Assembly (NCBI GenBank): GCA_032718865.1
Contig: JALUTQ010000009.1
Span: forward strand, 186,001 to 250,000
Reading direction: 5' to 3'
From: Tilletia caries
Lineage: Eukaryota > Basidiomycota > Exobasidiomycetes > Tilletiales > Tilletiaceae
Length of the DNA stretch: 64,000 nt
A program made the position numbers and the translations under genes. The notes under the pieces are model-generated. The model worked only from the letters and a program-made list of their open reading frames with translations. It was not told where the DNA came from and made no database searches. Positions 11,401-22,777 of the stretch are shown here, piece after piece. Positions within the stretch are counted from its first letter, which is position 1; each line of letters begins with the position of its first letter.

Positions 11401-12584
11401 GAACTCATCATTCGCGGGTTTACCACCTGGCAGCATTATTTCGACGCGATGGAGGTCATGCGCACGTTGTTCTGGCTGTCCACCAATGCTGATCAGCCTT
11501 CGAACTCGGGTCCGGGCCGAGGAGGCGGGTCGAATGGGGGACCTCATCCGCATCCGCAGAATGGGGAGCATCACGGTAACACTCCACCCGCGCCCTCCAT
11601 CCACGACCCCAGAGGAGGAGGAGGAGGAGGAGGTCTCCCCGGCGGATTGGCCCACGTGCCCACGGAGATCCGTGCCCTGGCGCGCCGGGCGACACTGCAT
11701 ATCGCGGGGGAAAACACGCCGTTGTTCATGACGACGCTGTCGCACGACATCCTGCATGCGCGCTCGGCTGCGCACTGTTCAGCCACGATGCGGTTGGTCA
11801 CTTTTCTTGTTAGGCAGGTGAGTGACTCTTCTTTCTTTTCCCCCCTACCCTTTTCTTTTCCGTACTTGCGTGAATACTGACTTATTTTGGGGGGGGTGAA
11901 AACCAGGAACCGCTCATCCTGCTCGCGAACTTACCCCGTCTTGCCGAGGCTGTGGTCAAAAGTCTCGATCCGACGGTGACGGCGATGCGGGAGGCGGTGC
12001 TGCAGGCGGCGACGGCGATGATCTCCGACCTCGTGCATACGTACCCCTCGATCGACTTCCACGGCGGCGCCCAACGTCTCGCCGTCGGCACGCACGAGGG
12101 CGCCTGTATCCTCTACGACGTGAAAACTGCCACGCGACTCTACGTGCTCGAGGGACACGCCGCCCCCGTGGACGCGTGTGCATTCTCGCCTGACGGGAGA
12201 CGGTTGGTTACCATTAGTCATGGGGAGGCGGGGGTTGGTGGTGGGAGGGCACTGGTGTGGAAGATTGGACAGAGTTTGGCGAGTGTGCTGTTGATGCCGG
12301 GGCAGATGCCGCGGCAGGGTGGCTTTGGCTTTGGCGGGTTTGGGTTCGGAGGAGGGGGTGGCGGGGAGGCTGCGGAGGGAGGGACGGGTGGCGATCGGAG
12401 TGGGGCGTATCGGGCTGTTGATTTTGGGGTTAGTGAGGGGGCGAGGAGGGAGTTGGTTCGGGATCCGTTGGGGACGATTCGGTTTGAGTGGGGGGGTGAG
12501 GAAGGTGCGGGTGCGGGTGGGAATGGGAATGGGAATGTTAGGGTTCGGTTGGGGGAGGTGAGCTTGTCGTTCAGCGTTGCTTGA
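8423..12584 (+). CDS. WDR7/Rabconnectin-3 beta-like WD40 protein
   Basis: Eight exons give continuous phase: join(8423..9072, 9139..10389, 10502..10623, 10698..10823, 10929..11027, 11132..11243, 11322..11817, 11907..12584), 1177 aa. The start is the ATG before ATAGPSSASAS; an in-frame ATG at 8372 is possible. The N-terminal part has WD-type strands (KLVVGTTEEGELLLWDAA, TLFLRNAELLLLYADTRARLWD). The middle is Ser/Pro-rich. The C-terminal part has SIMLLGLLGSQRYKLLPP and a final WD pair with QRLAVGTHEGACILYDVKTA and EGHAAPVDACAFSPDGRRL, as in WDR7-family C-termini. In animals WDR7 pairs with DMXL proteins and promotes V-ATPase assembly and vesicle acidification; the same role here is inferred. 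A polyglutamine CAG run and an Ala-Ser repeat lie near the N-terminus. It could instead be another large WD40 scaffold. Confidence 0.62.
8448..8480. repeat. CATCAG hexamer microsatellite (Ala-Ser repeat)
   Basis: About five tandem copies of a CATCAG-type hexamer encode an alternating Ala-Ser stretch near the N-terminus of the WDR7-like protein. They are in frame, so length variation would not shift the frame. Confidence 0.7.
8581..8611. repeat. CAG run encoding polyglutamine
   Basis: Nearly pure CAG repeats encode about nine glutamines in the first exon of the WDR7-like gene. Confidence 0.75.
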
Positions 12585-12699
12585 AATGCAAGAGCAGGCA
12601 TGTGACAGCAGCATCCCAGCTCAGCACCCCCGTTGAGGAAGGATGTTTTGCAGCAGGTCACGGCCGACGTCCAGGTTCAGATGATCGATGATTCCAGAC

Positions 12700-12920
12700 G
12701 GCCGATTCCGCTAATACTACTGACTTCTTGTTCGCTCTCGGCCATTCTCACCTCTCACCACAACGCGCTCTTCCCCAAGTCACCTCTCGAGAAGTGCTTC
12801 GATACGTACTCTCACAGCTCACTTATTTTCCTTATCCCACTCTCTACACCCAGAACTGGCAACACATGCTCACAAGTTGCAGTCGGTACATTGAGGCACA
12901 CTTCCAGGCAAGTATTATAA
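12700..12920 (+). pseudogene. Coding-like remnant of unknown origin
   Basis: One frame reads REVLRYVLSQLTYFPYPTLY then QNWQHMLTSCSRYIEAHFQ, which looks like folded-protein sequence rather than random translation. It has no convincing start or continuation and ends in an unrelated frame. It lies just left of the duplicated TMCO4-like fragment and could be part of the same relic locus. I do not recognise the family. Confidence 0.3.
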
Positions 12921-13041
12921 GCATAGCTGGTACTCACTCCTGTGTTGGTTTGCGTTCACTTGCTTCCCTTTCCTCCTTCTTGTGTAAAGTCGCAGATCGT
13001 TATCCAGTGTTCGCATCGCTGCAGCGTAGGCCCGCCCACCC

Positions 13042-13330
13042 GGAACTCGGAGCGTGAAGACGTTCACATTCAAGGCCATTCACAACAACAAGAGGGTCAA
13101 CTGCATTGTTGGCATGCCTGGGTGAGTAAAGGATGAAGATTATCGACAAACCTTCGAACAGCTCGTTGTCAGCGTTCAATGCTCTGACAATTTCTACTGG
13201 TTGATTCTCACTCCCTTAGATTCACGAGCGGAGCGCAAGGACGATGTGCGGTTTACCCTGCTTCAGTGTGATCGACAGCACCATGGGCGATGTGTTCAGT
13301 GCGCTGTGGGAAACCGGAGAGATGGGTACA
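13042..13330 (+). pseudogene. Duplicated, broken fragment of the TMCO4/Mil1-like hydrolase gene
   Basis: This stretch matches the minus strand of about 19719-20009, covering the end of exon 2 (SVKTFTFKAIHNNKRVNCIV), the whole third intron and much of exon 3. The intron copy keeps the GTGAGTAAAGGATGAA donor region and the TAG acceptor, so the copy arose from DNA rather than from mRNA. In the copy, extra bases in the exon-3 part (for example after GCGCAA and around GTTTACCCTG) break the frame. A segment present in the parent after GTGGGAACC is missing. After about 13330 similarity stops. The copy has no start or stop of its own and is in inverted orientation to the parent, about 6.4 kb away. 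Confidence 0.85.
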
Positions 13331-14126
13331 TCTCCGTAATGAAGCTTGCTCAGCAGGGCATCTACATACACCACGTTGCGGTGAGTCCCTTTTTTCCGGA
13401 CACAGATATCTTCGAGGTAACTGACTCATCCTTCTGCACCTTTGTTGCCCAGCTTCTTCCCCGGCAGCATGCAACACGGCTGGTCCGTCCGGGGCGACGA
13501 GAAAGGACGAGAGGACTGCGCGTGCGATGCGAGATGCTCAGCAGACGATCTCCGATTTCTTCGCGACCGAAATCCGCGGGGGCCCTCTATCATATATCAT
13601 ACGTGCATACACGCAGTGCCTCCAATCTCCAATCTCAGTCGCTCTCGTTGGCTGTTGGAAATTTGGAAGCTCTCGTCTCCATGAGTGATGGGCAACGGGT
13701 AACCCCGGGTCGCCAGGGTCACATGTATGAAGGGCAAGGCGTGCTCTGTGCATGGGATGCCATCAGCACAGAGAGAGATGAAGCTGACTCACAAGTCACA
13801 GTCGAGGTTTCTCGGGGAGCTGTGGAGAGCGACTGTGTAAGCAAGAGCGAGCGTTAAATTTTGACATCGGGACATGCCATGTGGCTCTCCGCTGGCAGGA
13901 GTCGGACATGCACAGAGAGACCACGTGGCGTGCGCCTGACTCATGCGTCTGGAAGAAATCGTTGGTCGCCGGAAGGGGAAAGAAGACTCATGTCAGATTT
14001 TCCTTGCCTTTGGGTTGAGCTGGGCTTAAGAAGGAAGGTCCCCAAGGTCTGCTCTGCTTAAGCTGCCACCATCATCCACCCTTTCTGCACACACTTTTCC
14101 CTGTCTACGCTACAGTCACTCCAATC
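13331..14126. promoter_or_regulatory. Upstream region of PDX1
   Basis: No gene is supported. One open frame runs through the relic but has no recognisable content. The last 100 bases are pyrimidine-rich with TACAGTCACTCC before the ATG, consistent with a short 5' leader. Promoter role is inferred from position. Confidence 0.4.
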
Positions 14127-15388
14127 ATGAGCTCCGAGAACCCGACCATCGTCCCCTCCGCTGGCGTCAGCCGGCCCGCAGCCAACGGCAACTCGGTCTC
14201 CGCACAGAAGGGCGGCGAGTCCTCCTCCGGCACCGTCAGCACCTTTGGCGTCAAGTCCGGCCTGGCCCAGATGCTCAAGGGCGGCGTCATCATGGACGTT
14301 GTCAATGTTGAGCAGGCCCGCATTGCCGAGGAGGCCGGTGCCTGTGCCGTCATGGCTCTCGAGCGTGTCCCCGCCGACATCCGGGCCGAGGGCGGTGTCG
14401 CTCGCATGTCCGACCCACAGATGATCCAGGAGATCATCGACGCCGTCACCATCCCCGTCATGGCCAAGTGCCGGATCGGCCACTTCGCCGAGGCCCAGAT
14501 CCTCCAGGCCATCAATGTCGACTACATTGACGAGAGCGAGGTCCTCACACCCGCCGACCAGGCCAACCACATCAACAAGCACAACTTCAAGGTTCCCTTC
14601 GTCTGTGGGTGCCGGAACTTGGGCGAGGCCCTCCGTCGTATCAGCGAGGGCGCTGCCATGATCCGAACCAAGGGTGAGGCCGGTACCGGTGACATCGTTG
14701 AGGCTGTCCGACACCAGCGTACCGTCCAGGCCGAGATCAAGCGCGCCGCCAGCATGAGCGACGACGAGCTGTACGCGTTCGCCAAGGAGATCTCTGTACG
14801 TTTTCCTCTGTGCTCATATTTGACTGGCATGATTACTGACGCGTCTTCCCTTCTCCTCTCTCTCTCTCTCTTCCTTGATTTGTCATACCTCAGGCCCCCT
14901 TCCACCTGCTCAAGGAGACTGCACGTCTCAAGCGGCTACCAGTCGTGAACTTCGCCGCTGGCGGTGTCGCAACCCCTGCTGACGCAGCTCTCATGATGCA
15001 ACTAGGTGCGTTTTGGGATGCAGAATCTGTTAACGCGTCTGACCTTCACACACTGACGTAATCACTATTTTACAACTTGGCTCCCCTCCACAGGCAGCGA
15101 CGGTGTTTTCGTAGGATCTGGTGTATTCAAGGTATGCTTCTACTCCCAAACGCGTTCGCGAAATCAAGAAAAGCTCGAGCACACGTAACCTGACATTTCT
15201 ACTTTCTGCTGCCACAGGGAGCCAACCCCGCCCTCCGGGCAAAGGCCATTGTGGAGGCCGTGGCCCACTACAACGACCCGGCCAAGCTCGCCCAAGTGTC
15301 GACCAACCTCGGCGCAGCGATGACCGGAATCTCCGACGCGAACGCCAACAACCCCAACTTCTTCGCCATGTCCAAGCGGGGATGGTAA
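14127..15388 (+). CDS. SNZ1: Pyridoxal 5'-phosphate synthase synthase subunit (PDX1/SNZ)
   Basis: Four exons, join(14127..14795, 14894..15005, 15094..15131, 15218..15388), 329 aa. The protein is full length and strongly conserved. Visible signatures are [44 protein letters not shown], the [13 protein letters not shown] loop, the phosphate-binding [14 protein letters not shown], and [20 protein letters not shown] plus [10 protein letters not shown] near the C-terminus. The enzyme makes pyridoxal 5'-phosphate from ribose 5-phosphate, glyceraldehyde 3-phosphate and ammonia, with the glutaminase subunit PDX2/SNO supplying the ammonia; no PDX2 gene is in this window. The lysines in MAKCR and HNFKVPF lie where the family's catalytic lysines are expected. 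The third exon is only 38 nt. About 40 N-terminal residues before STFGVKSG are Ser/Pro-rich and poorly conserved. Confidence 0.97.
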
Positions 15389-16534
15389 ATCACTAGCACG
15401 CCGCGTCATGCATTCGGTTGGGAATCTTCTCGAGGGAAAGGGACGCTTTCTTTTCTTCTGCCACGCGCTCCGGTTACGCGCGCTGTCCCGCATGCTTCTT
15501 CCAACCGTCGAAGCCTGGCTTACTGCGTCTTTCAGGGTTGCTATAAGCCTTTCTTTTGACCCGCTCTTCAAAATTACGGGGTACTTCCTTCTTTCCCGCA
15601 ACATTGGTTCGTTCACATTTGTACACTTCTGCCGGCTGATGCGCTGATGACCGGTGACCAACGCGCCCCTTTTTCAGGCAGAGCAGACTTCCTCGCATTG
15701 GAGGGCGTGATTATGGAGGTTGGACTCTGGAGCGGCCCAATTTGCGACGAAAGAGTCAGTGCATTCATCCGACTCCGACGCGGTGGTGGGCAGGCCGCAG
15801 CAGCGCAGCGGTCGGCACGTGCTGCTTGCGATCACTTCCCCCCCCCCCCCCCCCGGACGTCCTGTCCAGACCACACTTCCACCACCACTGCGAAGGCGGA
15901 AGATTCAAAGTACGTGCAGACAAAGCACAGCCGAAGAGGGAACTGCTAAGGACTTTAGTCGCTGCTTCCCCGGCTGTGAGTGTTCTGTTTTCAGCGCTAC
16001 ATATACACTTCGGCGCCCCACAGGGCCTCCAGCGCTCCATCCACGCTCCAGCCTCCAGCAGCACTACTGGCACCAAAATCCCCACTGATGACCGACGACC
16101 CCGAGACAGTCAGATAGTCAGACTTTGCTCCCGCTCTTCTTCCCACCGCCAGCATTTATATGCGAGGAAATGCTGCATCTTCCCCGTTCCCTGATTGTCG
16201 GCCTACATACCAGGCACCAGCGCACCAGCAGCTAAGTAAGTGCTAGCTCGTCTCCGACACCCCGCCGCACATAAATGCGCAGCATCCACATTATACAGCA
16301 TCGAGTAGTACATACACGCTGCTGCAGCCCACAAGTGCCGTTATGTTGTATCCGGTACCGTGTCCTGAATTTTCTTCAACCCGCTAATACGCAGCACATA
16401 GCACAGAGCCGCCGACCATATGGATAAGGGTGGCGTCGGTTGACCGGTTGACCCTTTCTTCTTCTTCTGACTCCTGTTTTCATCCCCCCCCTCCATCTTT
16501 CCCTTTCCATCTCTGGCACCAGCGTCCTGCCAAG
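15389..16534. other. Intergenic region with a C17 tract
   Basis: Between PDX1 and the secreted Cys-rich gene. It contains a run of 17 cytosines (15838-15854). Short open frames show no domain. The final 100 bases are pyrimidine-rich and precede the next start codon. Confidence 0.5.
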
Positions 16535-17473
16535 ATGCGTCCTTTCCCCAGCTTCAGTTTGGGCATCGTCCTTCTGGGCTTTGCCACGATCGCCTCCGTC
16601 CTCGCATCTGCCATCACTCCCTCGGACGACGGGTCATCCTTGCTCGCCCGCGCTGTGGGCGGAAAATACGTCGGCTCACGCTGCCAGCAAAACAGCGACT
16701 GCTACTCGGACCGCTGCGTCCCCACCGACGACAGCACCTCAACGTACAAGACCTGTCGTCGGCAGGTAGCAAACGGAGGCTGCTTCAAGAACGACAACTT
16801 CCTGAGCCGCAACTGCACGGCCGGCCAGTGCGGCTCTTCTTCCGGTGGTGTGTGCAAGGCGGATGTGGACTGCGATCGCTCGGCTTGCCGGAACGGAACC
16901 TGTGTCTCGCTCTCGCTCGGACAGAGCTGCACAAGCGGAGATCAGTGCAAGACCACGACATGCAGCGCGAAGCACAAGGTCTGCATTCTCTCACCGGCGT
17001 TGGTCCCGTGCCAGAAAGCCGACCAATGCTATTCGGGTCAGTGCGTAGCCACCAACTGCCTCGGATCGCAGTACAACGAGGCGTGCAACGGCCAAACGAA
17101 TTGCGGAGATGCCCAGTGCCCTGATTACAACGGTTGCGAGATACAGCCTCTTCTGGGAAGTTGCCGTTCAAGTCCAGACTGTGGTTATTTGGTCTGCGAC
17201 GTCGACAAGAAGTGTCGAAAAAGGATCGCTGACTATTGCAAGTCGGACGAGGAATGCCAGTCGAGGAACTGCGTCAGGCCACCACCCCCATTCAATCCCG
17301 ACTCCTTCTGTCGAGCTGCCAACACCAGTACCACCACAGCTGCGACGACGATGAAAAGCACTTCGACCTCGTCTAAGACAACATCTTCGTCCAAGTCATC
17401 TTCGTCCGTCAGCTCGACCACTACCAAGCCCTCCTCGACTCCCACTTCGACTCCCTCTCCTGAATCCGGCTAG
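16535..17473 (+). CDS. Secreted cysteine-rich protein with Ser/Thr tail
   Basis: Single exon, 312 aa from the ATG at 16535. An in-frame ATG at 16430 would put about 35 hydrophilic residues before the signal peptide, so the inner ATG is preferred. The signal peptide is about MRPFPSFSLGIVLLGFATIA with likely cleavage near SVLASA. Residues about 40-280 carry regularly spaced cysteines in short modules of the form C-x(4-6)-C-x(2-5)-C, for example GSRCQQNSDCYSDRCV, ADVDCDRSACRNGTCV, GDQCKTTTC, KADQCYSGQC and SDEECQSRNC. These resemble Dickkopf-like or other disulfide-rich repeats. The last 50 residues are Ser/Thr/Pro-rich and probably O-glycosylated. There is no hydrophobic C-terminus, so no GPI signal is seen. 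Location is extracellular or cell wall. Function unknown; related proteins are common in basidiomycete secretomes. Confidence 0.78.
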   Translation: MRPFPSFSLGIVLLGFATIASVLASAITPSDDGSSLLARAVGGKYVGSRCQQNSDCYSDRCVPTDDSTSTYKTCRRQVANGGCFKNDNFLSRNCTAGQCGSSSGGVCKADVDCDRSACRNGTCVSLSLGQSCTSGDQCKTTTCSAKHKVCILSPALVPCQKADQCYSGQCVATNCLGSQYNEACNGQTNCGDAQCPDYNGCEIQPLLGSCRSSPDCGYLVCDVDKKCRKRIADYCKSDEECQSRNCVRPPPPFNPDSFCRAANTSTTTAATTMKSTSTSSKTTSSSKSSSSVSSTTTKPSSTPTSTPSPESG

Positions 17474-17841
17474 GTTGTGACGTTCCCCTATCCTTATTTT
17501 CCCATCACGTCCCTTCTTCTCATCGGTTGCTATCCAATCTTGTTCAGCCCTATGCTCCCTCTCGAATCCCAAATGACTCGGCGAATGCTAAGAGTAGTCT
17601 GACTGAATTACGAGGATGAGGCCGTGGATGTCCTTACCTTGACTGTACGGAGTCTGATCCGGTACGAGCGCTTTACCGGACGAGGGGAAAGAGAGCATGA
17701 TGCAGATGGAGACTCGATTGATTGATGTGACGTTGATCGTTGATCCAGCATGGTGTAAGGACTATGTAAGCGGTACTAGTACAGGTAGGCACTGCATGGA
17801 TGACACCCTTGAAGTGAAGTGGATTGACCTAAAACTATTCG
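17474..17841. other. Convergent intergenic region
   Basis: Shared 3' space between the rightward Cys-rich gene and the leftward hydrolase gene. Nothing beyond likely transcript 3' ends is visible. Confidence 0.5.
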
Positions 17842-20800
17842 TTACCCCCACGGATTGTCTGGGTTCCACGGCGCCGCTGCCGGAGGACGAGAATCGTCAC
17901 CGAGGCTCAGCTCGCCGTCCTGGCCACCAAACGTAAGCGTAGGCTCCTGCGGCGGTGGCATCGACATGCTTCCGTTCAATCCCATCGAGGTCGAAGATGC
18001 GCCCCATCCGGATTGATCGTAGGCTCCAAACGTAGAGCCCACAGACGACTTGCTCGTCGCCGCTGGTGCAGCACTGTTGTTGTTGTTGTTGCTGCCATAG
18101 CTCAAGTTGAGGCCGCCGCTGCTTAGAGTTCCACCCATTCCCATCTCATGACCATGAGCCGTTGACGAAAGGGAAGCAGACGAAAGCGAAGGAAGCTGCC
18201 GACTCAAACCGCGGTCCCTAGCCGTGCCTAGATCCTCCTGCTGGCTGAACGACCTCGAGCCTGTTGACTTCGGCACCGGCGAGGGAAGCCCGCCTGCAGC
18301 AGCATGGTGTTGGTCCATCGCCTTGGAAGCTATCGTAGGCGGAGCACCACCGCCGCTGCCGCTGGAAGAACTGAACCCAGCCGACAAAGGTGGCGAAAGG
18401 AGTGACGGCGAAGCAGGGTTGACAAACGAGTTGGATCGACTCCGATCGTGTATGGCCGATGGAGGATTGTGAACCTGGAGCTTCGACTTCTTGGCCGGCA
18501 CCGGTGGGTTGGAAGCAGATGCAATCAAAGGCGGCAAAGAGCTCTCCAGCTCCCGAACCTGGATGCCCGACTCGCGCAGCTCGGCAAGGATCGCATCAGC
18601 GTCAAAGTGAGGGCTCGGAAAGCTCATCCGCGTCGGCATGCCGACCGAGTCGACCGAGTCATGACGTGCTGGCTGGTGTTGAGAAGACGGCGGCAACGGA
18701 GCGGGCTGAGAAGATGGTACCGGATGACTCGGGTGCTCCATGCGCTCTGGCAAGTCATCGTCGTCGTATTCTTCGATCGGAGGCCGGGTGGCCGACAGTT
18801 GTTTCTCTACAGGTGCCGGAACCGAAGAGCTCGATGCAGTCCGGCCCATGCTGCCCTTGTCCATGCTACCACCCGGAGTCTTTGTTCCACTCCCGTTCGA
18901 GTCGGTCCTCCGGAACAGCTTGGAAAACCCACCACTCTTCTCCTTTTCCTTTTCCTTCTCCTTCTCCACCTCAACGACCTCTTCCTCCTTGACTACCTGT
19001 CGGATCGGAATCTTGTCCACATCGACGGGTTCGTCAAAGTAGTCGGCCGTCGTCCGGAACTGAAGCTCGCTGAGCACAAGCGGCATCAGCGCCCGGTACG
19101 CAAGATGGCCAGGGATCAGGTGGGTCACGTCGACATTCTCGATGTCTGGCATGACTTCGACTGGATGGAGACCGGCGATACTCCGGAGACCGCCCGACGT
19201 CGCGCGGTAGAGGTATCCCAAGATCCAGTCCGACCGGGAGAAGACGTTGACGAAGCGACCCGCGACCACACTTCGGGCCTCTTTCCACACCCGGTCCGTC
19301 GCAGTCACTGGCGTGCCCAGGATGTACACATTCTGCACGACGCCGAAGGCCTTGATACGCGCGAGCTCGACGAGCGCATAGAATATCGCTCGAGCGCCGA
19401 GACTGAAGCCGACGAGCGTGACGGGCCGGACACCGAGTTGTCGCTTGGCTAAGACGTCTGCCAAGATCAGTCCGGCGGCTTTAGCTCGGTCGAGGGCGTT
19501 TGACCAAGGATTGTCGATCAAGTATCCTAGCTTCAGCAGCCACAAAGGCCAGGCGAGCGCTGCAAGGAAGAATTCATTCCGTCAGCGTTCAGATTCAGTG
19601 TGGAAACACGAGATCGATGGCCGTTCACTCACCTCCGACCAAACCACCAGCGACAGTCAGTGCGAGGAGCTGCTGCACTCCTTGCGTCAAGGTTTCGTTC
19701 CAGAGGATGCTCAGGGAGTTACCCATCTCTTGCATCATTTCCGGTTCCCACAGCACACTGAACACATCGCCCATTATGCTGTCAATCACACTGAAGGGTA
19801 ACCGCACATCGTCTTGCGCTCCGCTCGTGAATCTATGGGAGTGAGAATCAACCAGTAGAAATTGTCAGAGCATTGAACGCTGACAACGAGCTGTTCGAAG
19901 AGTTGTCGATGATTTTCATCCTTTACTCACCCAGGCATGCCAACAATGCAGTTGACCCTCTTGTTGTTGTGAATGGCCTTGAATGTGAACGTCTTGACGC
20001 TCCGAGTTCGTCGACTCATACCCTTGCCCGCAATGCCGGCGCCTCCCAACGTGCCTGTCGTAGTGATGATCGCCGCGCCTCCTACTCCGCCCAAAAAAGT
20101 GCCTGTCCCACCAATCCCGACCGCACCCAACGCAGCGCCCAGCCCAGCTCCAATGACGGGAGCCAGTAGCCCGGCGCTCAACCCAATCACTAACCCACCG
20201 CCCACAGTCGCCAGCCCCATCATGACATACCGCTTCTTCCTCGCCAGCTTCTCCCGCTCCGCAATGACCTTCTTGTTCCGCAACTTGTTCACACCCTCCT
20301 CAATCTCCAAGGCGTCCGTGATCCGCTTCTCGAACTGGGTCACGTCCATCCACGAGAGCGAGAGGGCGTCGGCGATGCGCTCGAGAAGGACTCGGGAGCG
20401 CGCATCGTAGATGCTATCAGCCATCAGTACCAGGAACAGGTCGCAGAGCACCGTCCACCGGATGTCGAGTGTGATGTCTTTGTCCGATGTAGAGAGCGAG
20501 GTCGTCACGCCTTCCAGAGCCGCTGGCGGAGGCTCGATTGGAATCGGCTCAGAGGTGAGTCCCAATGTGGAGCCGAGGGAGGGCCGAACTGTTGAGAGTT
20601 GCGTATCAATTTGACCCGCTGTGTTTGGGTCGACCAGTAGGGGCGACTTCGTCTCTGTGTCCTCTGGCGGTTCGGGTTCCGGTTTGTCGGCTTCTCGAGA
20701 AGACGTTGCGGCACCAGCTTCAGATGCAGAATTATCATGCGAAGGTTTTGGAGTTTTCGCTCCGTCATCTGAGACCGCTGCCGATGTGATGTCCTCGTCC

Positions 20801-22607
20801 TCCACGTTAGGAGGTTGCAAGACGGGGGGAGCAGCCAGCGCACCTGGGGAAGCCAGATCGCCAGAATCATCGCCAGGGTCTTCGAACCTTCCTTGATCCA
20901 GTGAGATTCTCGCAGATGCTGTTGATGCAGTAGATGACCGTTGACGTGAGGATCGAGATCTTGACGCAGGAGGTGTCGCTGAGGATGTTCCAATATCACC
21001 ATCTCCGTCACCTAGATCGCCTTCACCTATATCTCCGTCACCCATGTCACCATCTCCCATGTCACCATCCTCGGTTGATAGATCATCGAGATCTCGAGAC
21101 TCGTCCAGCTTTGAGCTTGAGCCCGGTACGACGGAAGTCTGGACCGTTTCCGCAGATTCTGTTTCCACAGATTCCACAGAATCTGCAGAAGAGGGAACGG
21201 GCTCCTCGGGCACCGGAAGCTCCTTCGATGGCGTCGCGTCAGATTGAATTTCTGGCACACTCTCGCCAGCCGCAGAGGCTGCCTTGTCCGCAGCTTCGCT
21301 CTGCTCCGGTTCGCTAGGCACGGACGGCTTGGCAGACTCGTCCACCGTAGAGTCTTCTCCCTTCTCCTTCCGCTCCTGATCGGCAGCCGCAGGGTCATAA
21401 TCAGGATTGCGAACCGTGTGAGTTGTGATAAGCGCCGGCGCGAGGTCCTCGATGAGTACGCCATGCTGCGCAAGTGAGTCAATCATAGCTTGTTCTGCAT
21501 TTCGGGAAAGGAAGTCAAAGAATGGAAGACGTTCGTCAGGAGTCCTTCTCTTCCTCGGTAAGGAAACGACAGCGAGGAAGCGTGCTCACCACTTGTCTCA
21601 ATGTCCATGTGCTTGTACAATCTCGCCATGACATTGACCCTCCACTGCTCCGCGCTTTGGCGAGCAGCGACGACCCCAGGTTCTTTCCCCGGCACCAGCT
21701 CCAGCTGCCGCACCATCTGCCTCATCGCTAAACTGCACAGCCCGACATACGCGATCTTCTGCTGTTCCGTTAAGAGCTGCTTCGTCGTCGCCAGTTGGCT
21801 CAGGGGATTGGTTGAGGATAGGTCCTGATCGTACCCTTGGCCGTCCATGTCGACCTCGACTTCTCCTTCTGCGCCCTTGGAGCCTCCATTACCACTACCG
21901 CTTGCGCCGCCGCCTCCGCCAAAAAGATACTCAGTCGCAGCGTGTATCTGTTCAGCCTCCTCATCCTCGTCGATCCGGAGCTGGGTGTAGCCTTTGGCGC
22001 CCCCATCATCCTCGTCGTCCGAGCCGCTCCTACTGCCTTCGCTCCGTCGATCACGAGTGTCATCGTCGTCATGGTCACCGCCCACATTGGCAGGTTTGCT
22101 CCTCCAGTTGAAGCCGCGCGCATCGTCGATGCCCAGGTTCCGGCCTGTGGCATTACCGGTCCTTGAGCCAGCGGCGGCCGTGTTCTTGCTGGCAGCTGAG
22201 GGGCTGGCGGATTTGCCGGTAGAGAAGAAGGAGCGGCTGGAGCTGGCCTTGGTGTTGACTACAGGAGGGGGTTCGTTCGTGGGCGATGGCGGCCGGTACT
22301 TGTACTTCTTGAGCTCGTCATCGTCCAGATCTTGGAATGCCGACTTTGGCATTTGGGAGATGGCCGAGCGCACGACTGGCATCTCCTCCCACTCGCCATC
22401 GTCGTCGTCATTCTGCTTCTTGGGGTCGAGCGGCGGCGACATGACGGGCAGCGGACGAGCGAGCCCTGCCTGTCGTATGCGCTGATGGTATGTATGTAGT
22501 CGGTCGTGCACAACTTCGAGTTCCTCACTTTGAGGCTCCGGGATTGGAGTTGGAAAGGGTGACATGGCAGTCACGTGAGTCATGTCATCCTTTTTCAAAG
22601 GAGGCAA
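17842..22607 (-). CDS. TMCO4/Mil1-type (DUF726) alpha/beta-hydrolase membrane protein
   Basis: Four exons, complement(17842..19559, 19633..19832, 19931..21494, 21590..22607), 1499 aa; introns of 73, 98 and 95 bp keep the frame. The N-terminal 370 aa are acidic and Ser-rich. A helical region with KIAYVGLCSLAMRQMVRQLE begins the conserved part. After a long acidic insertion come SIYDARSRVLLERIADALSL and a Gly/Ala-rich hydrophobic segment (RYVMMGLATVGGGLVIGLSA onward) that probably enters membrane. The hydrolase core has ALAWPLWLLKLGYLIDNPWS and the nucleophile elbow LVGFSLGARA (GXSXG with Ser). The C-terminal 350 aa are Ser/Gly-rich and end in PWNPDNPWG. Yeast Mil1 of this family binds clathrin adaptor AP-1; that role is inferred here. 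A broken duplicate of its exon 2-3 junction lies at 13042-13330. Confidence 0.85.
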
Positions 22608-22777
22608 GAGTGAATAGAGTATAGACTGCTACGGATCCTTGATCATTACTGGGCCTGATGAAGGTTGAATGTTCGATGTGTGCGTATGTACAAAGATTGA
22701 TGCTACATGAAAGAAGTTCGCATGACGGTCATGTTAAGCGGGATGCCCATAAGTCCGCGCGGCGAGTGACACCATCT

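Noticed and set aside
14127..17473. PDX1 and the Cys-rich gene as a functional cluster with the PLP glutaminase subunit
   Set aside because: No PDX2/SNO-like glutaminase motif (Cys-His-Glu triad) is present nearby, and the neighbouring genes are unrelated.
18448..19452. 334-codon plus-strand frame opposite the TMCO4-like gene
   Set aside because: No start context or domain. It lies fully over a confident exon with a GXSXG motif.
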